Made by a program: the position numbers and the translations under genes. A model generated the notes under the pieces. It did not search any database. It saw only the letters and a program-made list of their open reading frames with translations, and was not told the DNA's origin. A stretch of DNA of 64,000 nt from Corylus avellana (Eukaryota; Streptophyta; Magnoliopsida; Fagales; Betulaceae), in assembly GCF_901000735.1 (NCBI RefSeq), contig NC_081551.1:11094281-11158280 (forward strand), in the 5' to 3' direction. Of this stretch, positions 1 to 11,553 are shown piece after piece (positions within the stretch are counted from its first letter, which is position 1; each line of letters starts with the position of its first letter).

Positions 1-2398
1 ATTGTGAGGTATTATCAAAGCTTATACTCGGAACAAAGCACGTGGCGGCCTAGAATGGACAACCAGCCTTTTTTGTCCATAGATGAGAAGGATAATAGGT
101 AGTTAGAAAGAGATTTTGAGGAAAAGGAAGTTTGGGAGGTGGTTAAAGGCATGGATGGGGATAAGGCTCCGGGTCCGGATAGCTTCTCCATGGCTTTCTT
201 TCAAGCCTGCTGGGGTGTTGTCAAACATGATGTTATGGCGGTTTTTGCCGAGTTCCATCGTAGACGACAGTTGGTGAAGAGCTTGAATGCAACTTTTATT
301 TCCTTGATCCCAAAAAAGGCGGATGTGGTGGAGATGAAGGACTTTCGGCCCATTAGCTTGGTGGGAGGGGTGTACAAAATTGTTTCTAAGGTTCTTGCAA
401 ACAGGATGAGAATTGTGTTGGGTAAGATCATATCATACTCTCAAAATGCTTTTATTGGGGGTCGCCAAATCCTAGATTCTGGTCTTATTGCAAATGAAAG
501 TGTGGATAGTCACATGAAGTCAGGGGTGCCAGGTGTTCTTTGCAAATTAGACTTGGAGAAGGCCTATGACCATGTGAATTGGGACTTTGTGTTGAATTTG
601 CTGCATAGGTGTGGTTTTGGCGAGAGGTGGAGGGCGTGGATAGAGTGGTGTATTACGTCGGTAAGATTTTCCATTCTTGTGAATGGTTCTCCGGAAGGCT
701 TGTTCAACAGCTCGAGGGGAATTCGGGAAGGGGACCCTCTTTCTCCATTACTTTTTGTGCTTGTTATGGAGGCTTTGAGTAAGATGGTGAATGCGACGGT
801 TGACCAAGGCTTTTTGACTGGTTTCTCGGTGGGAAATAGGGTATTATCGGAGTTAGTGGTCTCCCACTCTTTATTTGCTGATGACACTTTGATTTTTTGT
901 GAAGCTTCTATCGAGCAAATCCGGTATGTACGTCTCATTCTCTTATGTTTTGAAGCTGTTTCGGGTTTGAGAGTGAATCTTGGAAAGTCTAAAATTGTGG
1001 CTATTGGTGAGGTGGAGAACATAGGGGTTTTAGCTAATATCCTTGGGTGTAGTGTTGCCAATTTGCCGATGAAGTATTTGGGTCTCCCTCTTGGGGTGGG
1101 GTATAAGGATAAGGTTATGTGGAATGATGTGATTGAAAAAATAGAGCGTCAGATGGCAGGTTGGAAGAGAATGTATCTCTCTAAAGGAGGTCGGTTAACT
1201 CTCATTAAGAGTACTCTCTCTAATCTTCCGACTTACTTTTTGTCTCTGTTTCAGATTCCTATGAGTGTAGCTAAAAGACTTGAGTAAGTTCAAAGAGATT
1301 TCTTATGGGGAGGGATGGGAGACGAGCCTAAGTTGCATCTTGTAAATTGGAATTAAGTCTATCGTCCCCTTCGGTATGGTGGGCTTGGCATTCGTAAGTT
1401 GCACCAGTTTAATCAAGCTCTCCTGGGTAAATGGCTTTAGAGATATGCGAATGAGAGTGAGGCTCTGTGGTATAAGGTTATCAAAACTAAATATGAAGAT
1501 CAGGAGGGTGGGTGGTGCACAAAGGAGGCTTCAGGTTCCCATGGTGTGGGCTTATGGAAGCACATTCGTCAAGGTTGGAATTTATTCACCAAAGGTATTC
1601 GTTATGAGGTGGGGGTGGGTTCGAAAGTTCGTTTTTGGCATCATATTTGGTGTGGGGACTCCTCTTTGAAGCATGCTTTCCCATCTTTGTTTAGCATCGC
1701 CAGACACAAAGAAGCTTGGGTGAAGGATAACTTTATTTGGAGGAATGGGATTGTCGAGTGGAATGTCATTTTTGTGCGGCCAGTACAGGATTGGGAGATG
1801 GATTTGATTTCTTCTTTCCTTTGGTCGGTTGTACTCGTGCAAGATATCCATAGGTTCTATGGATCGTATTCGATGGTCATCGTCTAAGAAAGGCAAGTTC
1901 GAGGTTATGTCTCTCTTCAAGGTCTTGTCCAAATTTGACCATGAGGTGTTTCCTTGGAAGAGCATTTGGCGTATTAAGGTGCCTTTGTGAGTGGCTTTTT
2001 TCGGGTGGACCGCGGCCTTAGGCAAAATTTTGACTCACGATACCCTGCGGAAGAGGAACCTAGTGGTAGTGGAGTGGTGGTGTATGTGCAAGAAGAATGG
2101 AGAGTCAGTCGATCATCTTCTTCTCCATTGCGAGATCGCAAGTGTTCTTTGGCATACTATTTTTGATCGGTTTGGGTTGCATTGGGTCATGTCTTGCAAG
2201 GTGAGGGGCTTGTTTGATTGCTGGTGGTCGGGAGGCCATTCTCGAAGCGCGGTAGTGTGGAAGATGATCCCTCTGTGTCTTATGTGGTGTATTTGGAATG
2301 AAAGGAATGCTAGATGCTTTGAGGACTCCACTAGGACTATAGAGAAATTGACTCATTTTTCTTCTTTACTTTGTATTCCTAGACGGCCGCTTGGCTAG
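1..2398 (+). pseudogene. LINE A ORF2 remnant (RT and zf-RVT)
   Basis: It starts in the linker between endonuclease and reverse transcriptase ([18 protein letters not shown]). The RT domain runs about 139-1287 with [21 protein letters not shown] and the catalytic [11 protein letters not shown] zinc-binding RT-associated domain ([17 protein letters not shown], then [17 protein letters not shown]) lies at about 1990-2170. It is dead: stop codons occur near 100, at 1285-1287 (a Lys codon in the sister copy), near 1354 and near 1438, with frameshifts beyond 1440. It encodes no host protein. Confidence 0.9.
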
Positions 2399-2533
2399 CT
2401 CCTATAAGGATTAGCTTCTCTGATTTCCTTTTTCATTTTTCTCCCTCTTAGGCGCTCTCTTTTATACTTCCCGTGTATGTGGATTGCGCCCTTCTGCGCT
2501 CTTTTATATCATAATTACTTATCCAAAAAAAAA
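1..2533 (+). mobile_element. LINE A, L1-type, cut by the window edge
   Basis: The 3' part of a non-LTR retrotransposon in the host gene's orientation. It ends with the tail shared by all LINEs here: a GCGCCCTTCTGCGC segment, then TTACTTATCC and an A run at 2525-2533. The 5' end lies beyond the window. It probably sits in the intron upstream of exon a. It is very close in sequence to LINE B/C, so the family has been active fairly recently. Confidence 0.9.
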
Positions 2534-3149
2534 GCTCCAACTGTAGGTTGTAGCCATCATAATTGTAAAGCCCATCACAATGTGGAAATTCTGAAAAGAA
2601 AAGAAAAGCGTAAATATTTTCATAAGTTCCAAATGTACCGTTGACCACTTTAGTTATATCCTAATAAGTAATAACATATATCATTGTAGTCCTCAACAAA
2701 AATTGTAAATTGACTAGTTCAACATACTTGAAGGGGGCGAACAATACTATAAAAATAATAAAAATGAAGTTATATGAGTTTATATGTCAAGCCAAGTTAT
2801 ACGTTTGGCTCGTTTAATAAGTGAACTTGAATTTCTGTTCAAGTTTGGTTTGTTTAATAAATGAACCGAACTAGAGTTGAGTTCGAGCTTTTTATTAACA
2901 ACTTTGTTCATTTACAACCCTACCTGCAACATGTAACATACCAACAATATACCTGGGATTTGTCGAATCCCTAGGCACTCCATGGCCATTGGCCCTCTGA
3001 GCCAATGACACTGACACTAAGGCCTTGGGTCGGGTGGAAGCCGCCGTAAGCTACTCCGGATGAGCCACCACCTCAACAATTGACCTCTTAACAGCCTCCC
3101 TTGCCTACTCATGCACCATAGGCGCTAGAGGTGTTGTAGAATACATCTT
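2534..3149. other. Intronic or intergenic spacer, no gene seen
   Basis: AT-rich. The stretch at about 2780-2920 alternates words like GGCTCGTTTAATAA and GAACCGAACTAGAG, typical of an old dispersed plant repeat. No coding potential is seen. Confidence 0.4.
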
Positions 3150-3612
3150 CAGGTGAAACGAAGAGAACCAACCAAGGAGTATCTCGGAACAAGGAGCTAA
3201 TGACAATTATCAAAGGAAATCTGAAACGTTTCTAGAACCTTCCGTAACTCGAACACAAAACCTACCCTTCCCCAACCATCTTTGCCTTCCAGTATAACCA
3301 CAAAGCCCCTTCGACCACCATCTTTGTCGCGACAGGCAAATATCTACTGAATTTGTTTGCATGCTGGGCAATAAAGGCCGCCCTACAGGATTTCAAAAAC
3401 TCCTCGAGGCCTTTCCTAGAAGTATGTCTTCCATGGTAGCCAACAACCAGCTCTCACTCACTCTACCCAAGGATACAAAATGCATGATGCCCTACTCCTT
3501 TCGAAAACACGTAATATAGAAACCCCCTCTTTCCATTGCGAACTTAAAAGACTTAGCTTCCACAAAGTGCCACCTAGAGAAGCCCATCACAATAGACTAG
3601 AAAGAAAATATA
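3150..3612 (-). pseudogene. Orphan remnant of a LINE ORF1 N-terminal domain
   Basis: On the minus strand the broken frames read WHFVEAKSFKFAMERGGFYI, then HFVSLGRVSESWLLATMEDI, and further on ALWLYWKAKMVGEGRFCVRV. The pattern matches the N-terminal region of the LINE F and LINE D ORF1 proteins ([10 protein letters not shown], then [10 protein letters not shown], then [11 protein letters not shown]). It has stops and frameshifts. No ORF2 of this element is seen beside it, so it is an isolated fragment or part of a very decayed element. The assignment rests on pattern similarity only. Confidence 0.45.
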
Positions 3613-3956
3613 GTCAGATAGCTAATGGACGTTGGGACATGCCTACATGCGCCGAGAGAGGGGAATCTCAAAGTTATGACTTTGATTTACAATATTGTGC
3701 AATAAATTAGTCAGCTAGAAAAATTGTTTTCTACCATCTATTGATGTATCATATACTCTTCATTTGATTTCCACCTTCTCTTATTGATCTTAAAATTTTC
3801 TGCCATACTATTAGTTTCTGTAGATGGCAATGGTTTCACAGAATTTGCTTTTCACATGTTATTTGTTCTTTATTTTAATGAGAAAAAAGCTTGGCGTTGC
3901 AAAGTAAATGTGCAATGATAAAACTGATTGCTTGTAACTTTGTTTTTGCAATTTAG

Positions 3957-3998
3957 GTGAAGAACTTCAGAGCTGATGAGCTAATGGAGTTTTATAAA
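3957..3998 (+). CDS. FARSB: PheRS beta exon a (first in window)
   Basis: Fourteen codons reading [14 protein letters not shown], between an acceptor ending in tttag and the donor GTAAGT. Phase 0 at both ends. It is followed by the 14.7 kb intron holding LINEs B/C and D. This short segment sits in the linker after the B3/B4 core in the family. Confidence 0.88.
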
Positions 3999-6900
3999 GT
4001 AAGTCTTAGATTGAGATTTTTTTGTTACTTAACCTTGACTTTGCAATTCATAATGTTATAAATAATTGTGTGTATATTTTTTTTTGTTGGTATAAATACC
4101 TTTCACCCTTTGTGGTTTAACAACTTTATTTTTTCCCACCTTAGCTTAAATTCGTATTGTAGACTTTGCTTAAAACGGAGATGGTACTTCCATCCATCTT
4201 CCATCCATAAAATTAACAGAAATCCATGTCAAACAAACAGAAATTGCCATGTGGCCATATGCCTCATTAAAATTTAAAACTTTTTTTTTTGATAAGTAAT
4301 GATGATATATAAAAAAAAGCGCAGAGGGGCGCAACCCATATACACGGGAAGTATACACAGAGAGCGCCTAGGAGGGAGAAAAATGAAAAAGAAACTCAGA
4401 GAAACTAATCACTAGAGGAGTAAGCCAAGCGGCCGTCCAAGAGTAAAGAGTAAAGAAGAAAAAATGAATCAATTCCTCTATGGTCCTAGTGGAATTATCA
4501 AAACATCTAGCATTTCTTTCATTCCAAATACACCACATAAGACATAGAGGAATCATCTTCCACACCACCGCACTTCGAGCTCGACCTCCCGCCCACCAAA
4601 TAGCAAACAAGTCCCTCACCCGGCAAGGCATGACCCAATGCAACCCAAACCTCTGAAAAATCATGTGCCAAAGAGCACTTGCAAGCTCACAGTGAAGAAG
4701 AAGATGATCGACTGACTCTCCGTTCTTCTTACACATGCAACACCACTCCACTACCACTATGTTCCTCTTGCGCAACGTATCATGAGTCAAAATTTTCCCT
4801 AGGGCTGCAGTCCACCCGAAAAAAGCCACCCGCTGAGGCGCCTTAGTACGCCAGATGCTCTTCCAAGGAAACTCCTCTTTACTAGAAAAGGTCAAGGCCT
4901 TGTAGAACGACTTAACCTCGAACTTGCCTTGCTTGGACGAAGACCAACAAATACGATCTACACTGCCTAAAGAAACCTTGCAAGAATACAACCGCTCAAA
5001 GAAAGGAGAAACCAAATCCACCTCCCAATCTTGGACCGATCGTATGAAAATGACATTCCACTCCACAACCCCATTCCTCCCAATAAAATTATCCTTCACC
5101 CAAGCATCTTTGTGTCTGGCGATATTGAGTAAGGACGGGAAAGCTTGCTTCAAAGAATTGTCCCCACACCAAATATCATGCCAGAAACGAACTTTCGATC
5201 CCTCCCCCACCTCAAACCGAATACCTTTGGCAAAGGAATTCCACCCATTCCGAATATGCTTCCAAAGACCCACACCATGAGAGCCCGAAGCATCCTTCGT
5301 GCACCACCCACCTTCTTGGTCTTCATACTTAGCTTCGATCACCTTACACCAAAGAGCCCCATTCTCATTTGCGTATCTCCAAAGCCATTTCCCCAAAAGA
5401 GCTTGATTAAACTGGTGCAACTTCCGAAAACCAAGACCCCCATAGCGAAGCGGGCTGCAAACTTGGTTCCAACTTACAAGATGCAACTTGGGCTCATCCC
5501 CAATTCCTCCCCATAAGAAATCTCTTTGGACTTTCTCAATCCTTTTAGCTACACTTGCCGGAATCGGAAACAGAGACAAAAAGTAAGTCGGAAGATTAGC
5601 CAAAGTGCTCTTAATGAGGGTTAAGCGACCTCCTTTAGAAAGATACATTCTCTTCCAACCTGCCAACTGACGCTCCATCTTTTCGATCACTTCATTCCAC
5701 ATAGCCTTATCCTTGTACGACGCCCCAAGAGGGAGACCCAAATACTTCATAGGCAAATCGGCAACACTACACCCAAGGATGTTAGCTAAAACCCCAATGT
5801 TCTCCACCTCACCAATGGCCACAATCTTTGATTTTCCCAGATTCACTCTCAAACCAGAAACAGCTTCAAAACATAAGAGAATGAGACGAACATACCGGAT
5901 TTGCTCGATAGAGTCTTCACAAAAAATCAAAGTATCATTCGCAAATAAAGAGTGGGAGACCATCAACTCCGACAAGACCCTATTTCCCACCGAGAAACCC
6001 TTCAAAAGGCCTTGGTCAACCGTTGCATTCACCATCTTACTCAAAGCCTCCATGACCAAGACAAACAATAACGGTGAGAGAGGATCCCCTTGTCGGATTC
6101 CCCTCGAACTATTAAAGAACCCTTCCGGAGAACCATTCACAAGAATGGAGAATCTTACCGTCTTGATACACCACTCTATCCAAGCCCTCCACCTCTCGCC
6201 AAACCCACATCTATGCAGCAAATACAGAACAAAGTCCCAATTTACATGGTCATAGGCCTTTTCCAAGTCCAATTTCCAAGTCCAATTTACAAAGAACACC
6301 TGGCACCCCTGATTTCATGCGACTATCCACACATTCATTTGCAATGAGAACGGAATCTAGGATTTGCCGACCCCCAATAAAAGCGTTTTGAGAATAGGAG
6401 ATGACCTTACCCAAAACAGTTTTCATCCTATTGGCAAGAACCTTAGACACAATCTTATACACTCCTCCCACCAGACTAATGGGCCGAAAGTCCTTCATCT
6501 CCACCGCATCCGCCTTCTTCGGAATCAAGGAAATAAAAGTTGCATTCAAGCTCTTCACCAATTGACGTCTACGATAGAACTCTGCAAAAACCGCCATAAC
6601 GTCTTGTTTAATAACACCCCAGCAAGCTTGAAAAAAAGCCATGGAAAAGCCATCTGGGCCCGGAGCCTTATCACCATCCATGCCTTTTACCACCTCCCAA
6701 ACCTCCTTTTCCTCAAAATCTCTTTCTAACCACCTACTATCCTCCTCTTCGATGGTCAAAAACTGCTGGTTATCCATTCTAGGCCGCCAAGTGCTTTGTT
6801 CCGAATAAAGGCTTTGGTAAAACTGCACTATGTGATCTTTCACCTCAACTGGATCACCTGATAACACGCCATTAATACGAAGCACTTCCACACTATTGTA

Positions 6901-9900
6901 CCTTCGATGAGAGTTAGCCATCTTGTGGAAAAAACGAGTATTTCGATCCCCCTCCTTGAGCCACAAAGCTCTCGATTTTTGGCGCCAATGAATTTCTTCA
7001 CATAACAATGTATTCTCCAAATCTTTCAACTTGTCCACCTTCCGGACTTTCTCCTCCTGATCTAAACCTCTCGATTCTGCCAGCTCATCCAACTCCTGGA
7101 TATCTCCCAACAACTCCTTTTTTTTCCTCCCAATATCCCCAAAGACCTCCTCATTCCACTTTTTCAAGTCCACTTTAAGGGCTTTTAGTTTATTAGCTAG
7201 CACAAAACTAGGCAAACCCTCAAACGAATATGACCCCCACCAAGAAGCAACCTTATCGACGAAGCCCTCTGCCTTAAGCCACATATTTTCAAATTTAAAA
7301 CTCTTCTTACCTCCACAAGGAGTCCCACAGTCCAATAATAAAGGAAAGTGATCCGAGAGCAGGCGTTGAAGTCTCCTTTGTGATACTGTTGGGTAGTGGT
7401 CCTCCCAATCCGAAGAAAGCAAGAACCGATCAATCCTCGACCAACTCTCATCTTCTTGATTATTGGACCAAGTAAATTGACCCCCCACCATCGGAATATC
7501 CACCATATTATTCTCTGAGATGAAGTCTGAGAAATCCATCATGCCCGAAGAGAAATAAGAACCATTGGTGCGCTCACTGGGAAAGCGAACACTGTTAAAA
7601 TCCCCGCCCAAACACCAAGGGACCTCCCACACCCTCATCAAACCAGCCAATTCTTCCCACAGAGCCCTTCTCTCCAAATCCTCATTCGGCCCATACACTC
7701 CCCCAAACGCCCAAACCCATCTATCCTCTACATTTTGAAAGGAGCACGCCAAAGTGAAATGTCCCACACACTCCTCCTTACACTCCACTACCCTCCTATC
7801 CCACATCATTAGCATCCCCCCCGACGCACCGTTAGAACCTTTATACTTCCACCCCACATGCTGACCTCCCCAAAGACTATGAATCACCTCTCTGGAGATG
7901 GTCTCCATCTTCGTCTCAATCAAACACACTACATCTACTTTCCATTCCTTTAAAAGACCCCTAATGCGCAATCTTTTTTTGAGGGCATTCAACCCTCTCA
8001 CATTCCAAACTACTATATTAAGCTTCATGATCCACCAAAACGACCCCTCTCATCTTCCTCAATCTCTTCAAGTCCTTTGAGTGCAGGAACACAGGCAGAC
8101 GCACCTCCCAAATCCGAATTGTACTGCATTCTAGAAGCTTCTATAGCATTGAATAATGCCTCCAATTCCTCCTTTTTCCCCTCATCGGAAACACCAATTT
8201 TTGGGCAAAATTTGAGGCATTTTCCAACTACCCAGCTGGATGAGATCGAGTCTGACCCTAACTCCTCCAAAACTGCAACTTCAGCAACTTTGTCCCCATC
8301 CATGCCTGAATCAGACTCAAAAAACTCCAAAACCGATGATCGATCCAGTCTTTTTTGCCCAAATTGAGTCAATGGGCCCAAACTCTCTTCCACCCCCCGA
8401 CAATCCTGCTGAACCCATTCCCCCACAGCCATCCCAGACTTCCGGCAAGAGGGACTCCCCCTCAGAAGCTGACGGTTGGCCCAACACATACCTTCCCCAG
8501 CCTCTCCGGTCTCCCTAGGCCTCTCCGGCGCCTTCTGGAGTTCCTCCGACGACGGAAGGGTCTCCGGCACCCNNNNNNNNNNNNNNNNNNNNNNNNNNNN
8601 NNNNNNNNNNNNNNNNNNNNNNNNNNNNNNNNNNNNNNNNNNNNNNNNNNNNNNNNNNNNNNNNNNNNNNNNCCCTCGAACTATTAAAGAACCCGTCCGG
8701 AGAACCATTCACAAGAATGGAGAATCTTACCGTCTTGATACACCACTCTATCCAAGCCCTCCACCTCTCGCCAAACCCACATCTATGCAGCAAATACAGA
8801 ACAAAGTCCCAATTTACATGGTCATAGGCCTTTTCCAAGTCCAATTTCCAAGTCCAATTTACAAAGAACACCTGGCACCCCTGATTTCATGCGACTATCC
8901 ACACATTCATTTGCAATGAGAACGGAATCTAGGATTTGCCGACCCCCAATAAAAGCGTTTTGAGAATAGGAGATGACCTTACCCAAAACAGTTTTCATCC
9001 TATTAGCAAGAACCTTAGACACAATCTTATACACTCCTCCCACCAGGCTAATGGGCCGAAAGTCCTTCATCTCCACCGCATCCGCCTTCTTCGGAATCAA
9101 GGAAATAAAAGTTGCATTCAAGCTCTTCACCAATTGACGTCTACGATAGAACTCTGCAAAAACCGCCATAACGTCTTGTTTAATAACACCCCAGCAAGCT
9201 TGAAAAAAAGCCATGGAAAAGCCATCTGGGCCCAGAGCCTTATCACCATCCATGCCTTTTACCACCTCCCAAACCTCCTTTTCCTCAAAATCTCTTTCTA
9301 ACCACCTATTATCCTCCTCTTCGATGGTCAAAAACGGCTGGTTATCCATTCTAGGGCGCCAAGTGCTTTGTTCCGAATAAAGGCTTTGGTAAAACTGCAC
9401 TATGTGATCTTTCACCTCAACTGGATCACCTGATAACACGCCATTAATATGAAGCACTTCCACACTATTGTACCTTCGATGAGAGTTAGCCATCTTGTGG
9501 AAAAAACGAGTATTTCGATCCCCCTCCTTGAGCCACAAAGCTCTCGATTTTTGGCGCCAATGAATTTCTTCACATAACAATGTATTCTCCAAATCTTTCA
9601 ACTTGTCCACCTTCCGGACTTTCTCCTCCTGATCTAAACCTCTCGATTCTGCCAGCTCATCCAACTCCTGGATATCTCCCAACAACTCCTTTTTTTTCCT
9701 CCCAATATCCCCAAAGACCTCCTCATTCCACTTTTTCAAGTCCACTTTAAGGGCTTTTAGTTTATTAGCTAGCACAAAACTAGGCAAACCCTCAAACGAA
9801 TATGACCCCCACCAAGAAGCAACCTTATCAACGAAGCCCTCTGCCTTAAGCCACATATTTTCAAATTTAAAACTCTTCTTACCTCCACAAGGAGTCCCAC

Positions 9901-11514
9901 AGTCCAATAATAAAGGAAAGTGATCCGAGAGCAGGCGTTGAAGTCTCCTTTGTGATACTGTTGGGTAGTGGTCCTCCCAATCCGAAGAAAGCAAGAACCG
10001 ATCAATCCTCGACCAACTCTCATCTTCTTGATTATTGGACCAAGTAAATTGACCCCCCACCATCGGAATATCCACCATATTATTCTCTGAGATGAAGTCT
10101 GAGAAATCCATCATGCCCGAAGAGAAATAAGAACCATTGGTGCGCTCACTGGGAAAGCGAACACTATTAAAATCCCCGCCCAAACACCAAGGGACCTCCC
10201 ACACCCTCATCAAACCAGCCAATTCTTCCCAAAGAGCCCTTCTCTCCAAATCCTCATTCGGCCCATACACTCCCCCAAACACCCAAACCCATCTATCCTC
10301 TACATTTTGAAAGGAGCACGCCAAAGTGAAATGTCCCACACACTCCTCCTTACACTCCACTACCCTCCTATCCCACATCATTAGCATCCCCCCCGACGCA
10401 CCATTAGAACCTTTATACTTCCACCCCACATGCTGACCTCCCCAAAGACTATGAATCACCTCTCTGGAGATGGTCTCCATCTTCGTCTCAATCAAACACA
10501 CTACATCTACTTTCCATTCCTTTAAAAGACCCCTAATGCGCAATCTTTTTTTGAGGGCATTCAACCCTCTCACATTCCAAACTACTATATTAAGCTTCAT
10601 GATCCACCAAAACGACCCTTCTCATCTTCCTCAATCTCTTCAAGTCCTTTGAGTGCAGGAACACAGGCAGAAGCACCTCCCAAATCCGAATTGTACTGCA
10701 TTCTAGAAGCTTCTATAGCATTGAATAATGCCTCCAATTCCTCCTTTTTCCCCTCATCGGAAACACCAATTTTTGGGCAAAATTTGAGGCATTTTCCAAC
10801 TACCCAGCTGGATGAGATCGAGTCTGACCCTAACTCCTCCAAAACTGCAGCTTCAGCAACTTTGTCCCCATCCATGCCTGAATCAGACTCAAAAAACTCC
10901 AAAACCGATGATCGATCCAGTCTTTTTTGCCCAAATTGAGTCAATGGGCCCAAACTCTCTTCCACCCCCCGACAATCCTGCTGAACCCATTCCCCCGCAG
11001 CCATCCCAGACTTCCGGCAAGAGGGACTCCCCCTCAGAAGCTGACGGTTGGCCCAACACATACCTTTCCCAGCCTCTCCGGTCTCCCTAGGCCTCTCCGG
11101 CGCCTTCTGGAGTTCCTCCGACGACGGAAGGGTCTCCGGCACCCTCTGAGATTTTTCCGGCGACAGACCCATGGGCCCCTTAAACTGTCCAGACGTCGCA
11201 GTTGAGGGTCCTAGTGGACCCACCAATGTCTCATCCCCTCTCTGCGGCCCATTCTTCCTCCTCCTATATGTTAACAAGGTTGACTCGTTGCCGGAGGACT
11301 GGGTCTTCATCACCGGACTTACGGGCTCCAACTCTATGGTTCGCTCTTCTGCCCGGAAAATACCAGCACCCCCCACAGACTTGCCGCTTATCTCCCTGGG
11401 AATCCCTCCTGTCGCTGACCCATTCCCCCCTCCGCCTGAGAAAGTCGCCGGAGTATCCATGGGAAGATGCGGGTCTCTCGGGTTTACCTTAAGGACCTCC
11501 GAGGATGCCGCTAC

Positions 11515-11553
<39 letters not shown>

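Larger units (their letters stand above)
4281..11550 (-). mobile_element. LINE B/C, L1-type, spanning an assembly gap
   Basis: A minus-strand LINE. Its 3' tail (poly-T followed by GATAAGTAAT on the + strand) is at 4279-4300. The 5' side ends in a 30-T run at 11521-11550 in the middle of ORF1, so the element is 5' truncated. The gap at 8573-8672 splits it, and 6101-8572 is repeated at 8673-11144. If that repeat is an artefact, the true element is one copy of about 4.7 kb with ORF1 (partial) and ORF2. It was inserted into the foldback whose arms lie at 4085-4277 and 11970-12165. I could not fix the target duplication because both borders are poly-T. Confidence 0.85.

Noticed and set aside
139..1287. 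A 382-codon ORF as a host gene
   Set aside because: It is the reverse transcriptase part of LINE A, with stops and frameshifts on both sides.
5713..6255. Long ORFs antisense to the LINE coding regions, for example 5713-6255 (+) and 564-1061 (-)
   Set aside because: They are shadows of the LINE reading frames and have no independent similarity.
6101..11144. Two tandem LINE insertions, or a real tandem duplication
   Set aside because: The match ends exactly at both edges of the N gap with no indel, and both copies share the same private 13-bp duplication. An assembly artefact is simpler.
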